A stretch of 64,000 bases of DNA from JBCCXZ01 sp965228005 (GCA_965228005.1 CBDDGV010000003.1:496001-560000); one strand, 5' to 3'. Shown: positions 24,167-33,936, counted from the stretch's first letter. Notes: generated by a model not told the origin, from the sequence alone. Program-made: numbers and translations.

Positions 24167-26533
24167 CTACTGCATCGCGACGCCCTGGGCGGCCTTCTTC
24201 AGCGACGGGTCGAGGTCGAAGCGGTCAAGGCTCATCACCTTGTTCCAGACCTCGACGAAGTCGTTAACGAAGTCTTCCTTCGCGTCGGCGGAGCCGTAGA
24301 CCTCGGCGATCGCCCGGAGCTCGGAGTTGGAGCCGAAGACCAGGTCGACCTCGGTGCCGGTCCACTTCACGTTACCGGTGCCGCTGTCGACGCCCTCGTA
24401 GACGCCCGCTTCGGACGACTTCCGCCACTCGACGCCCATGTCGAGCAGGTTGACGAAGAAGTCGTTCGTGAGCGTGCCCGGCGCGTCGGTGAACACGCCG
24501 TGCTTCGCGTCGCCGTGGTTGGCGTCGAGGGCCCGCATGCCGCCCAAGAGCACGGTCATCTCGGGGGCCGTGAGCGTGAGCAGGTGGGACCGGTCGATGA
24601 GCATCTCGGCCGGGCGCCGCGTCTGGCCTTCCTGCACGTAGTTGCGGAAGGCGTCGGCCGTGGGCTCGAGCACGTCGAACGAATCGGCGTCGGTCATCTC
24701 GTCGGTGGCGTCGGTGCGGCCGGGGGCGAAGGGGACGGTCACGTCGTGGCCGGCCTTCTTGGCGGCTTCTTCCACCGCCGCGCAACCGCCGAGCACGATC
24801 ACGTCGGCCAGCGAGACCTTCTTGCCGCCGGAGAGCGAGCCGTTGAAGTCCTGCTGGACCTTCTCGAGCGTAGCGAGAGCCTTGGCGAGGTTGGCGGGCT
24901 CGTTGGCTTCCCAGTCCTTCTGCGGCGCCAGACGGACGCGGGCGCCGTTGGCTCCGCCCCGCTTGTCGGTGCCGCGGAAAGTGGAGGCCGAGGCCCAGGC
25001 GGTCGACACGAGGTCGGAGACCGACAGGCCGGAGGCCAATATCTTCGCCTTGAGGGCCGTGATGTCGGCGTCCTCGATCAGGGCGTGATCCACCTCGGGA
25101 ACGGGGTCTTGCCAGATCTGCGGCGGGGCGACCTCGGGGCCCAAGCAGCGCTCGATGGGGCCCATGTCGCGGTGCGTGAGCTTGTACCACGCCTTGGCGA
25201 ACGCCTCGGCGAACTGATCGGGGTTCTCGTGGAAACGCTTCGAGATGGGTGCGTAGATCGGGTCCTCTTTCAGGGCGAGGTCGGTCGTGAGCATCGTGGG
25301 GGCGTGGTACTTCGACGGGTCGTGGGCGTCGGGCACGGTGCCGTCGCCGGCGCCGTCTTTGGGCTTCCACTGCCAGGCGCCGGCGGGGCTCTTCTTCAGC
25401 TCCCACTCGTACTCGAACATGTTGTCGAAGTACCCGCTGGACCACTGCACGGGGGTGGAGGTCCAGGCGCCTTCGAGGCCCGAGGTAATCGTGTTGCCGG
25501 CGTTGCCGCTGCCGAGGGTGTTCTTCCAGCCGAGGCCCTGCTCCTCGATCGAGGCGCCTTCGGGCTCGGGGCCGACGTTGCCCTCGGGGGGGGCGGCGCC
25601 GTGGGTCTTGCCGAAGGTGTGGCCGCCGGCGATCAGCGCGACGGTCTCCTCATCGTTCATCGCCATGCGGGCGAAGGTCTCGCGGATGTCGACGGCCGCG
25701 GCGAGCGGGTCGGGTTTGCCGTTGGGGCCTTCCGGGTTGACGTAGATGAGGCCCATCTGGACCGCGGCGAGGGGGTTCGAGAGGTCACGCTCGCCGGAGT
25801 AGCGCTTGTCGTCGAGCCACTCGGTTTCGGGTCCCCAGAAGATGTCTTCCTGCGGCTCCCAAACGTCGGCGCGGCCGCCGGCGAAGCCGAAGGTCTCGAA
25901 GCCCATCGACTCGAGGGCGACGTTGCCGGTGAGGACCATGAGGTCGGCCCAAGAGATCTTGCGGCCATACTTCTGCTTGATGGGCCAGAGCAGGCGGCGG
26001 GCCTTGTCGAGGTTGGCGTTGTCGGGCCAGCTGTTGAGCGGGGCGAACCGCTGGGTGCCGTAGCCGGCTCCGCCGCGGCCGTCGCTTACTCGGTAGGTGC
26101 CGGCGCTGTGCCAGGCCATGCGGATGAACAGGCCGCCGTAGTGGCCGTAGTCGGCGGGCCACCAGTCTTGCGAGTCGGTCATCAGGGCCTCGAGGTCGGC
26201 CTTCACGGCCGCGAGGTCGAGCTTGGCGAACTCCTCGGCGTAGTTGAAGTCGTCGCCCATCGGGTCGGAGAGCTTCGAGTTCTGGCGGAGGATGCTGAGG
26301 TTCAGCTGGTTGGGCCACCAGTCGCGGTTGGAGTAGGTGCCTGCGGCGGTGTGTTGATGGGCCCCGTTCATCACCGGGCACTGGGCTGCGCTATCCATGG
26401 TTTCCCCCTTTTCAGCAGCGGTTTGCTTGACATTGGTATCCTTGATTGCCTCCACGCCGTTTACGGCCGGCGCCGCCCCTGCGATGCCCTGCAGAAGCAG
26501 CGCGGCGCCCAGCGCCAACGATCGCACCACCAT
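24167..26533 (-). CDS. katG: Catalase-peroxidase with signal peptide
   Basis: A strong ribosome site (ggaggaga, 5 bases before the codon on the minus strand) fixes the start at ATG 26533, giving 788 residues. The distal haem pocket is Arg138/Trp141/His142 (RMAWHSAGTYR). Tyr264 (LIYVNPEGPNG) and Met290 (FARMAMNDEE) have the spacing that forms the Trp-Tyr-Met adduct in KatG. The proximal haem ligand is His305 (GGHTFGKTHG). The second, haem-free half is also full length. Unusually, the chosen start gives an apparent signal peptide (MVVRSLALGAALLLQGIAGA), pointing to export, as in KatP-type enzymes. It degrades H2O2 by catalase and peroxidase reactions. Divergent from an OxyR-like gene across 155 bases. 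Confidence 0.95.
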   Translation of the reverse strand: MVVRSLALGAALLLQGIAGAAPAVNGVEAIKDTNVKQTAAEKGETMDSAAQCPVMNGAHQHTAAGTYSNRDWWPNQLNLSILRQNSKLSDPMGDDFNYAEEFAKLDLAAVKADLEALMTDSQDWWPADYGHYGGLFIRMAWHSAGTYRVSDGRGGAGYGTQRFAPLNSWPDNANLDKARRLLWPIKQKYGRKISWADLMVLTGNVALESMGFETFGFAGGRADVWEPQEDIFWGPETEWLDDKRYSGERDLSNPLAAVQMGLIYVNPEGPNGKPDPLAAAVDIRETFARMAMNDEETVALIAGGHTFGKTHGAAPPEGNVGPEPEGASIEEQGLGWKNTLGSGNAGNTITSGLEGAWTSTPVQWSSGYFDNMFEYEWELKKSPAGAWQWKPKDGAGDGTVPDAHDPSKYHAPTMLTTDLALKEDPIYAPISKRFHENPDQFAEAFAKAWYKLTHRDMGPIERCLGPEVAPPQIWQDPVPEVDHALIEDADITALKAKILASGLSVSDLVSTAWASASTFRGTDKRGGANGARVRLAPQKDWEANEPANLAKALATLEKVQQDFNGSLSGGKKVSLADVIVLGGCAAVEEAAKKAGHDVTVPFAPGRTDATDEMTDADSFDVLEPTADAFRNYVQEGQTRRPAEMLIDRSHLLTLTAPEMTVLLGGMRALDANHGDAKHGVFTDAPGTLTNDFFVNLLDMGVEWRKSSEAGVYEGVDSGTGNVKWTGTEVDLVFGSNSELRAIAEVYGSADAKEDFVNDFVEVWNKVMSLDRFDLDPSLKKAAQGVAMQ

Positions 26534-26688
26534 TCCGGTCTCCTCCGAAGCGAGTCTGTTTTGATAGGCCGAGGCGTCTCTGCCTGCGCCCCGATTACGA
26601 AGTGTAAGGTTCTCTGCGCAATAATTCCAATGCATAGGTATCATGGCTCCGATGCGTGCGGGTTATGTCTTGCCCTGGGGAAGATGCC
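26534..26688. promoter_or_regulatory. katG-oxyR divergent promoter region
   Basis: This 155-bp region separates the two starts and should hold the OxyR-type sites. ATAG-containing segments occur (ttgatagg near 26571, gcatagg near 26632), but the full four-element consensus is not evident. Position and gene pair, not a motif, support the call. Confidence 0.6.
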
Positions 26689-27579
26689 GTGGACTTCGAC
26701 CAACTCCGACAATTCCTGACCGTGGCGCGGGTCGGCAACGTCACGCGTGCGGCCGAAGAGCTGGCGATCTCGCAGCCGGCGCTGAGCCGGTCGATCCAGC
26801 GGCTGGAGGAGGCCTTCGGCCAACCGCTGTTCGAGCGGAAGACCCGTGCGGTGGAACTGACCGACGCCGGGGTGCTGCTGCAGAGCCGGGCCGAGGAGAT
26901 GCTGGCGATTCTGGAGGACACGAAGGCGCAGATCGCCGACGACGGGCGGAGCGGCCGGCTGCGGATCGGCGTCATCCCGACGATTGCGCCGTACTTCCTG
27001 CCGGACTTCCTGCGGCGGTTCCGCGAGGAGTTCACGGCCGCGGAGTTGGTGATCCAGGAGGACACAACCGACCACCTGCTGGCACGCTGCAAGCAGGGGG
27101 AGATCGACTTAGCGATTCTCGCTCTGCCGATCGCCGCGAAGCACGTCGACACCGAGCAGCTGTTCGAAGAAGAGCTTCTGCTTACCGCGCCGGTGGGCCA
27201 CCCGCTGGCGGAGAAGAAACGGTTGGTGATCGAAGACCTGGAACCCTACCCGTTCGTGCTGCTCGGCGAGGCGCACTGCCTGACGAGCAGCGTGCTGAGT
27301 TTCTGCCGGCGGCGTTCGTTCCAGCCCGTGGCGGTGGAGCAGACGAGCCAGCTGACCACGGTGCAGGAGCTGGTGTCGTTGGGGCACGGGGTGTCGCTGA
27401 TCCCGGCGATGGCCCGCCGGTGCGATAACTCCGAGACGCGCATCTACCGCTCGTTCGACGGCGCGCCGCCGCGGCGGTCGGTGGCGATGGCGTGGAACCC
27501 TTACCGGTTTGAGAGCCGGTTGCTGGCCGCGCTGAAGGAGCGGCTACGCAGCCACGCGGCGGGGATGACGGCTGCTTGA
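26689..27579 (+). CDS. oxyR: LysR-type peroxide sensor, OxyR-like
   Basis: A LysR-family protein: winged HTH at the N-terminus (FDQLRQFLTVARVGNVTRAA, SQPALSRSIQRLE), then the two-lobed effector domain. Numbered from GTG 26689 (296 residues), Cys197 and Cys206 lie in GEAHCLTSSVLSFC. The 9-residue spacing and context match the redox pair Cys199/Cys208 of E. coli OxyR. With katG divergent next door, a peroxide-sensing activator is well supported. GTG 26689 is preferred because ggggaag lies just upstream and VDFDQLRQFL is the usual family start; ATG 26665 would add 8 residues. It probably controls katG and itself from the 26534-26688 gap. Confidence 0.82.
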   Translation: MDFDQLRQFLTVARVGNVTRAAEELAISQPALSRSIQRLEEAFGQPLFERKTRAVELTDAGVLLQSRAEEMLAILEDTKAQIADDGRSGRLRIGVIPTIAPYFLPDFLRRFREEFTAAELVIQEDTTDHLLARCKQGEIDLAILALPIAAKHVDTEQLFEEELLLTAPVGHPLAEKKRLVIEDLEPYPFVLLGEAHCLTSSVLSFCRRRSFQPVAVEQTSQLTTVQELVSLGHGVSLIPAMARRCDNSETRIYRSFDGAPPRRSVAMAWNPYRFESRLLAALKERLRSHAAGMTAA

Positions 27580-27809
27580 GAGTGCAGATGGGGTCGTTAC
27601 CGCGGGCTTGTCCTTTTCCAATTCCCCTCTGTGCTCAAGCTCGGCACGGGGCAGGGCGGACCACTTGCCTAAGTAACGTTTCTTCGTTCTGTATCCGAGC
27701 GCTCTGGTAAACCCATTCTGTTAGAGTTGATGTCGTCGATGGCGGCCCTTCTCTACGTGATCCCCTCACCGCTTTCGTGGTTCGCATAGGTTTGTTTTGG
27801 GAGCAGTTC

Positions 27810-28862
27810 ATGATTGTCTTGCCGTGCGCCTCCGGGTTGGCAGAGAGGCGTCTTGTTGTTTTGTTTGCGTGCTGGTTGTTGCTCGCGGCGGCGACCGTTC
27901 CGCAGGCTTCGCAGGCCGGTGAACAGGAGCGGCGTACCTTCAGCGTGGAGGTCGACGGGGACTGGCTCGGCCGCGGGATTTCTTACGGCCCTTACCGCGA
28001 AGGCCAGGCGCCCGGGGGGCCGCTGCCGTCGCGCGAGCAGATGGCCGAGGACTTGAAGATCCTCAGCGAGCATTGGGACCTGATCCGGATCTACGGCTCG
28101 CGGGAACCGGCGGAAGATATTCTGAAGCTGGTCCGTGAGTTGAAGCTTCCGCTCCGCGTGATGCTGGGCGCTTGGATCACGCACGAGACGCCCGGCGGGG
28201 CGCTCACCGAGAAGGCGGCCGCTGAGGGGCGTGCGGCGAACGAAGCGGAGGCGGCGTCGGCGATCCGCCTGGCCAACGCCTACCCCGACGTGGTGCTCGC
28301 CGTGAGCGTCGGCAACGAGACGCAGGTCTACTGGTCTGCACACCGCACCAAGCCGGAGGTGCTGCTGAAGTACCTGCGGCAGGTCCGTAAGGCGGTGGCT
28401 CAGCCCGTGACGACGGCGGACGACTTCAACTTCTGGAACAAGCCCGAGAGCCAAGCGGTGGCCGACGAGGTGGATTTCATCGTGACGCACGTGTACGCGA
28501 TGTGGGGCGGGCTGCCGCTGGAGAGGGCCTTGCCCTGGACGCAGGAGATCTTCGCCGAAGTGGTCGCCGCGCACCCCGATCACACGATCGTGATCGGCGA
28601 AGCCGGGTGGGCCACGCAGGTGCACACCGAGGGCGAGCAGGCGCAGCTGATCAAGGGCCGCGCCGGCGAGGCGGAACAGCGCGTGTTCTACGAGGCGTTC
28701 AAGAGCTGGGTCGAGGGCGAGCAGATTTGTTCGTTCTACTTCGAGGCGTTCGACGAGCCCTGGAAGGGCGGGCCGCACCCCGACGAGGTGGAGAAGCACT
28801 GGGGATTGTACGGGGTCGACCGCCAACCGAAGGCGGCGATGCAGCCGGAGTCACAGCCGTAA
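27810..28862 (+). CDS. Exported GH17-family beta-1,3-glucanase or transglycosylase
   Basis: A 350-residue protein with a signal peptide (VVLFACWLLLAAATVPQASQA). The GH17 pattern is visible: GRGISYGPYREGQAP near the start, DLIRIYGS, acid/base Glu170 in SVGNET, and nucleophile Glu264 in VIGEAGW. GH17 enzymes cleave or rearrange beta-1,3-glucans. A gggagc site precedes ATG 27810. It lies 78 bases before the phosphorylase-like gene on the same strand. Together they would give extracytoplasmic oligosaccharide release followed by cytosolic phosphorolysis. There is no dockerin or PEP-CTERM part, so it is probably periplasmic. Confidence 0.83.
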   Translation: MIVLPCASGLAERRLVVLFACWLLLAAATVPQASQAGEQERRTFSVEVDGDWLGRGISYGPYREGQAPGGPLPSREQMAEDLKILSEHWDLIRIYGSREPAEDILKLVRELKLPLRVMLGAWITHETPGGALTEKAAAEGRAANEAEAASAIRLANAYPDVVLAVSVGNETQVYWSAHRTKPEVLLKYLRQVRKAVAQPVTTADDFNFWNKPESQAVADEVDFIVTHVYAMWGGLPLERALPWTQEIFAEVVAAHPDHTIVIGEAGWATQVHTEGEQAQLIKGRAGEAEQRVFYEAFKSWVEGEQICSFYFEAFDEPWKGGPHPDEVEKHWGLYGVDRQPKAAMQPESQP

Positions 28863-28940
28863 CCAAACGCGGGAAGCTCGCGGCGGGCCGCCCGTCGTCC
28901 CGTCGTAGCAGGGAGTCCTTTTACAGTGAGGAGAAGTGCC

Positions 28941-31900
28941 TTGTTGGAAAACAAGATGATTGATCGCGAAGCAGACAACGTGTCGGGCAGCATCGTCACA
29001 CTTGGCGGCGAGGACTTCTACGAGATCGTCAACTACGACGAGATGCCGCCGTTCTTGATGAGCCTGGTGAGCGCCGGCGACCAGTGGTGCTACCTCTCGT
29101 CGACGGGCGGCCTCACGGCGGGGCGGGCGACGGCGGAGAACTGTTTGTTCCCGTACGAGACGGTCGACAAGCTGCACGACAACTACCGGAGCGCAGGGCC
29201 GACGACGGCGATCCGCCTGATGGGCGACGGCCGGGCCGACAACGTGTGGCAGCCCTTCCAAGACAGCGCCGCAAGGCAGGCGGGCGTTTCGCGTCGGCTG
29301 CTCAAGCACTTGGTTGGGGACGAGGTCCGCTTCGTGGAGACGAACGAGGCCCTCGGCCTGCGGTTCTCCTACGGCTGGCGGGCCTCGGGCGAGTTCGGGT
29401 TCGTCCGCACCGCCACGCTGGAGAACACGGGCAACGAACCCGTGGTCGCGGGGGTTGTCGACGGCCTGCAGAACTTGTTCCCCGGCGGGGCGCCGCTCAC
29501 CACCCAGCAGCGGGCCAGTTGTTTGATCGACGGCTACAAGCAGAACGAGATCGACGCCGCGACGGGGCTGGGGGTGTTCGGCCTCACGGCGCAGATCCTG
29601 GACCGCGCCGAAGCGGCGGAGTGCCTGCGGGCCACGACGGTGTGGTCCTGCGGGCTGGACGGCGAGAACGCCGTCAGTTTCTTGTCGAAGCAAGGCCTGC
29701 GGGCGTTCTACCGCGGGCAGAAGCCCGAGCCCGAGACGCTGTCGAAGGGGCAGCGCGGCAACTTCTTCCGCTACGGCGAGCTGCGTTTAGACCCCGGCCA
29801 GTCGGTGACGTGGTACGTGGTGAGCGACGTCGGCCGCGACCACGGCCACGTCGCGAAGATGCGGGCGATGCTGTCGGAGGGCGGGGACCTGGCGGGCCGG
29901 CTGGAGGCCTCGGTCGCCCGCGACCGGGAGGACCTGGTTCGGAACATTGCCAGCGCCGACGGCCTGCAAGCGGGCGGGAGCCCCATCGCGAGTGCGCACC
30001 ACTTCGCGAACGTCCTGTTCAACAACATGCGGGGAGGCGTGTTCGCATCGAACTACCTCGTTGAGACCGGCGACTTCCTCGACTTCGTCGGGGCCATGAA
30101 CCGGCCGGCCGCGTCTTCGGCCAAGTCGTTCCTCCGTGGCTTGCCGGAAGAGATCGACCACGGGGAATTGATGTCGAAGATCGCGGCGGAGAAGGACAAA
30201 GACCTGAAACGGCTCGGCATGGAGTACCTGCCGCTGACGTTCGGCCGGCGGCACGGCGACCCGAGCCGCCCCTGGAACGCCTTCGAGATCCGCACCCACA
30301 ACGAAGACGGCTCGCGGGTCTACCACTACCAGGGCAACTGGCGGGACATCTTCCAGAACTGGGAGGCTCTGTGCGCGAGCTTCCCGGAGTTCTTGCCGAG
30401 CATCATCGCCAAGTTCCTGAACGCGTCTACCATCGACGGGCACAACCCGTACCGGATCACGAGCCGCGGGATTGATTGGGAGGCGCCGGACCCCGAAGAC
30501 CCCTGGAGCAACATCGGGTACTGGGGCGATCACCAGATCGTGTACCTTTCCAAGCTGATCGAGTTGTTCCGGCGGCACTACCCGGAGAAGCTGCAGGCGT
30601 TGTTCAACGAGCAATCGTTCTGCTACGCGAACGTGCCCTACCGCATCAAGCCGTTCGAGGAGGTCGTCGTCAACAGCAGCGAGACGATCGACTTCGACAC
30701 GTTCACCGCGGGCGAGATCGACCGCCGGGTGGAACGCATCGGCGGGGACGGGCGGCTGCTGCCCGGCGAGGGCGACCGGGTCTACTACGCCGGGCTGGTG
30801 GAGAAGCTGCTGGTGCCGGTGCTGGCGAAGCTCTCGAACTTCGTGGTCGACGGGGGCATCTGGCTGAACACCCAACGCCCCGAGTGGAACGACGCGAACA
30901 ACGCGTTGGTGGGGTCGGGCCTCTCGATGGTGACGGTCTGCTACCTGCACCGACACCTGGCGCTGCTGATCGATCTGCTGAAGGAATCGAAGCAGCAGAG
31001 GCACTCGCTCTCCGTCGAGGTGGAGCAGTGGTTCCGCCGCGTGCAGGGCATCCTCGAAGAGAAGCGGAGCCTGTTGGGCCAGCCGACGATCTCCGACGAG
31101 GAGCGTTGGAAGATCCTCCAGGCGACCGGCGAGGCCTTTTCGGACTACCGCCTGAAGGTGTACGACGACGGGTTCTCCGGCAAGCACACGGTTGGCAGCA
31201 CCGAGCTGCTGGAGTTCTTCCGCGTGGGCATGGAGTACTGCGCCCACGCGATCCGCGCCAACCGCCGCCCGGACGGCTTGTACCACGCTTACAACATCTT
31301 GGAGCTCGAGGAGGCCGGCCGCGCTTCGGTCGGTCACCTTTATGAGATGCTCGAGGGCCAGGTGGCCGTGCTCAGCAGCGGGGCCCTGGACGCGGGCCAG
31401 GCGGCGGAGCTGATCGACGCGTTGTTCGCGAGCAAGATGTACCGCGACGACCAGAGCAGCTTCATGCTCTACCCGGATCGGGAGCTGCCCCGTTTCTGCG
31501 AGAAGAACCTGCTGCCGGCCGACGCCGCGGAGTCCTCGCCGCTGGTCCGTGAGATGCTCGAGCGGGACGAGGGTTCGATCGTCTACCGCGACGCCTCGGG
31601 GGACCTGCGCTTCCACCACGCGGTGCAGAAGCGCGCCGACCTGGCCGAGAAGCTGGACGAGCTGTCCGGCGACCCCAACTGGGCGGACGCGGTGCAACAG
31701 GGGCGGCGCGGGGTCGAGGACCTGTTCGAGGGGGTGTTCCGGCACAAGACGTACACCGGCCGGTCCGGCACGATGTACAGCTACGAGGGCCTGGGTTGCA
31801 TCTACTGGCACATGGTGTCGAAGCTGCTTCTGGCCGTGCAAGAGAACGTGGTGAGCGCGGTTGCCAACCAGGCCTCGAAGACGATCGTCGAATCGCTGAT

Positions 31901-32414
31901 CGACGGGTACTTCCTCGTGCGGGGCGGGCTCAGCGCGGACAAGAGCCCTCAGCAGTACGGCGCCGTGCCGACCGACCCATACTCGCACTCGCCGAAGCAC
32001 AGCGGCGCGCAGCAGCCCGGCATGACGGGCCAGGTGAAGGAAGAAGTGCTCACCCGGAGGGGCGAACTCGGAGTGTTCGTCAACAACGGCAGCCTCCGCT
32101 TCCAGCCGACGCTGCTCCGGCGGCGTGAGTTCACGCAGGAGCCCGGGGAGTTCGAGTACTTCGACGTGAACGGGCAGAAACAGTCGATTGCGTTGCCCGA
32201 GGGTTCGCTCGCCTTCACGCTCTGCCAGGTCCCGGTTGTGTGCGAGCTGACCGACGGGCCGATGAGGTTCGAGGCCGTGCTCGACGGAACGGAGCAAACG
32301 GCCTCAGATGCCTCGGAGCTGGGCGCCGAGTTGTCGGCGGAGGTCTTCGGCCGCACCGGCAAGGTCACGCGGCTGAACCTGAGCGTCCCGGAGAACTCCG
32401 TGAAGCGGGCCTAG
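28941..32414 (+). CDS. Large cytosolic glycoside phosphorylase-like protein (GH149/GH94-like)
   Basis: A 1157-residue protein without signal peptide. The N-terminal beta-sandwich region (DFYEIVNYDEMPPFLMSLVS, YLSSTGGLTAGR) and a helical barrel region (GNWRDIFQNWEAL, RPEWNDANNALVG, TVGSTELLEFFR) recall inverting phosphorylases of the GH94/GH149/GH161 group. Asp651 in EWNDANNAL aligns by eye with the catalytic Asp of the GH94 WND motif. The length and the GH17, GPH transporter, LacI and GH16 neighbours favour a GH149-type beta-1,3-glucan phosphorylase releasing glucose-1-phosphate. TTG 28941 is chosen because gaggag (28928-28933) lies 7 bases upstream; ATG 28956 is too far from it. The stop codon lies inside a repeat. 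Family placement needs a profile search. Confidence 0.6.
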   Translation: MLENKMIDREADNVSGSIVTLGGEDFYEIVNYDEMPPFLMSLVSAGDQWCYLSSTGGLTAGRATAENCLFPYETVDKLHDNYRSAGPTTAIRLMGDGRADNVWQPFQDSAARQAGVSRRLLKHLVGDEVRFVETNEALGLRFSYGWRASGEFGFVRTATLENTGNEPVVAGVVDGLQNLFPGGAPLTTQQRASCLIDGYKQNEIDAATGLGVFGLTAQILDRAEAAECLRATTVWSCGLDGENAVSFLSKQGLRAFYRGQKPEPETLSKGQRGNFFRYGELRLDPGQSVTWYVVSDVGRDHGHVAKMRAMLSEGGDLAGRLEASVARDREDLVRNIASADGLQAGGSPIASAHHFANVLFNNMRGGVFASNYLVETGDFLDFVGAMNRPAASSAKSFLRGLPEEIDHGELMSKIAAEKDKDLKRLGMEYLPLTFGRRHGDPSRPWNAFEIRTHNEDGSRVYHYQGNWRDIFQNWEALCASFPEFLPSIIAKFLNASTIDGHNPYRITSRGIDWEAPDPEDPWSNIGYWGDHQIVYLSKLIELFRRHYPEKLQALFNEQSFCYANVPYRIKPFEEVVVNSSETIDFDTFTAGEIDRRVERIGGDGRLLPGEGDRVYYAGLVEKLLVPVLAKLSNFVVDGGIWLNTQRPEWNDANNALVGSGLSMVTVCYLHRHLALLIDLLKESKQQRHSLSVEVEQWFRRVQGILEEKRSLLGQPTISDEERWKILQATGEAFSDYRLKVYDDGFSGKHTVGSTELLEFFRVGMEYCAHAIRANRRPDGLYHAYNILELEEAGRASVGHLYEMLEGQVAVLSSGALDAGQAAELIDALFASKMYRDDQSSFMLYPDRELPRFCEKNLLPADAAESSPLVREMLERDEGSIVYRDASGDLRFHHAVQKRADLAEKLDELSGDPNWADAVQQGRRGVEDLFEGVFRHKTYTGRSGTMYSYEGLGCIYWHMVSKLLLAVQENVVSAVANQASKTIVESLIDGYFLVRGGLSADKSPQQYGAVPTDPYSHSPKHSGAQQPGMTGQVKEEVLTRRGELGVFVNNGSLRFQPTLLRRREFTQEPGEFEYFDVNGQKQSIALPEGSLAFTLCQVPVVCELTDGPMRFEAVLDGTEQTASDASELGAELSAEVFGRTGKVTRLNLSVPENSVKRA

Positions 32415-32506
32415 TGCGCGTCGCACGGACGCAGAGCGCCTACGGCGGCTTGTTTGCCGGCGTGAACGGCGGACAAGCCGCTACGCTTCGGTGACGTGCG
32501 CTCTAG
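32411..32506. repeat. CTAG-ended repeat element, copy A
   Basis: A 96-bp element bounded by ctag on both sides, with imperfect inverted ends (ctagtgcgcgtcgcac at left, tgcgctctag at right). An internal hairpin pairs ggcttgtttgccg with cggcggacaagcc through two G-U pairs. It shares ctagtgcg, tgtttgcc, ctacgcttcgg and tgcgctctag with copy B. Its left ctag contains the TAG stop of the phosphorylase-like gene, and its right ctag the TAG stop of the transporter gene on the minus strand. It thus fills the whole gap between the two convergent genes. Confidence 0.75.
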
Positions 32507-33936
32507 CCGAGCTTGCCGCGGCGGCTTTCGAGTTCTGTGCGGATCTCGTGCGCGCGGGCCTCGGTGATGGGGTACAGGTACATGATGCCGATCGCGATCG
32601 CCGAGGTCGCCAGCGGCACGACAACGTCGAACACCCGGAGCAACAGCAGGGTGCGTTCGGTTTGACCTGAGCCCAGCTCCACGTCAAACCCTGATGCATC
32701 AAGCAGGTAGCCGGCCATCAGCATCGCCAAGGCCATGCCGAGCTTCACCATCCACCAGTAGATCGCGCCGAAGACGCCCTCGCGTCGCTGGCCGCTCGAG
32801 AGCTCGTCGTAGTCGCATACGTCGGCCACCATGGAAGCCATCAGCGTGAAGAGGGATCCTGTCCCGAATGCAACGAAGGGGCAGGCGACCAGCAGCAGGT
32901 AGGGGTAGTTGGGGTTGTAGCCGACCCACTTCAGCGCGTAGCCCACGAGCGAGATCGAGATCGTGATCAGGAAAGTGTTCCGTTTGCCGATGCGGCCGGA
33001 GATGAGCGCCGTCAAAGGAATCACGGCGAGCGTGAACACGGACGTGAGCATCCCGAACCATCCGAAGAGGTCTCCGGAGGGCGCGTCGGCTCCTTCGTAG
33101 ATGTAGTACTTGATCACGTAGAGGGTGAAGGAGAAGCCGAACTGGTAGCCGTTGAACACCAGGAAGGTGGCGGAGCACAACGCCAGGAAGGGCAGGCACC
33201 CCAGCGTGGTCACGATGCCGTGGAAGAAGAGCCCGAGGCTGCTCAAGAAGCCTTGCTTCTCCTCGCCGTCGTCTTCCGTCGTCGCGAGGCGCTCGCGGCA
33301 GAACACCGCCGGCACGATCCCCAGCAGCAGGATGGCTCCGCCGACAAAGTAGGCAAGGGTTCGTGCGCCCTCGACCTTGTCGTCGAACAGGTTCTTGTTC
33401 GCCATGATGGCGTAGAACCAAGGGGCGAACAGCCAGGGGAGCTGTCCGAGCGTGTTGGCGAATGCCTGCAGGCGCGTCCGCTCGTGGTAGTCCGGCGTCA
33501 TCTCAAAGCCAAACGCCACGAAGGGCGTCGCGTAGACCGTGTAGGCGATGAAGTAGAGGATCGAGGCGCCGAGAAAGACCCAGAAGTAGAACATCTCTGA
33601 GTGCCCGGGCGGGAGCTGCCACATCGCCGCGAAAACCACTCCGGCCGTGATCGCTCCGGCGAAGATGAAGGGCCTGCGACGCCCCCATTTGGTCCGGGTG
33701 TTGTCGGAGATGTACCCCATCATCGGATCGGTCACCGCGTCGACCATGCGGGGCACGAAGCCCAGGATGCCCACCAGTTTGGGGCTCATCCCGAGACCGA
33801 GGTTGAGGATGACCATCAGCGCCGGGATGGCCGCCGCCTGCAGGTTGTTGACAAACATCCCCGTCGCGTAGGCAAACTTCTGGCCGAGCGGGATGCGGTC
33901 TTCCGGCGCGGTTTTGTAGTGGGCTGATTCCGCCAT
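32503..33936 (-). CDS. GPH-family sugar:cation symporter (MFS)
   Basis: A 477-residue protein with about 12 membrane segments and the glycoside-pentoside-hexuronide pattern: GQKFAYATGMFVNNLQ at the N-terminus, DPMMGYISDNTRTKWGRRRP after helix 2, ADVCDYDELSSGQRREGVF between later helices. The family imports oligosaccharides or glycosides with Na+ or H+. Placed between the phosphorylase-like gene and lacI, it is the probable importer of beta-1,3-gluco-oligosaccharides (inference). The stop codon is within repeat copy A. It is co-directional with lacI; repeat copy B lies between them. Confidence 0.9.
   Translation of the reverse strand: MAESAHYKTAPEDRIPLGQKFAYATGMFVNNLQAAAIPALMVILNLGLGMSPKLVGILGFVPRMVDAVTDPMMGYISDNTRTKWGRRRPFIFAGAITAGVVFAAMWQLPPGHSEMFYFWVFLGASILYFIAYTVYATPFVAFGFEMTPDYHERTRLQAFANTLGQLPWLFAPWFYAIMANKNLFDDKVEGARTLAYFVGGAILLLGIVPAVFCRERLATTEDDGEEKQGFLSSLGLFFHGIVTTLGCLPFLALCSATFLVFNGYQFGFSFTLYVIKYYIYEGADAPSGDLFGWFGMLTSVFTLAVIPLTALISGRIGKRNTFLITISISLVGYALKWVGYNPNYPYLLLVACPFVAFGTGSLFTLMASMVADVCDYDELSSGQRREGVFGAIYWWMVKLGMALAMLMAGYLLDASGFDVELGSGQTERTLLLLRVFDVVVPLATSAIAIGIMYLYPITEARAHEIRTELESRRGKLG

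Noticed and set aside
26534..26688. A canonical OxyR box (ATAG-n7-CTAT series)
   Set aside because: Isolated ATAG elements occur but the spaced four-element pattern could not be read, so only the region is annotated.
24086..26719. A long open frame antisense to katG
   Set aside because: It mirrors katG codons and shows no recognisable fold; katG is fully intact on the other strand.
27580..27809. A GAAAC-type operator upstream of GH17
   Set aside because: Only a loose aacgtttc segment is present; it does not match the palindrome seen at lacI and GH16.
29787..32297. An 836-codon open frame antisense to the phosphorylase-like gene
   Set aside because: Same GC-skew effect; no start context, no motifs, biased Val/Arg/Gln composition.
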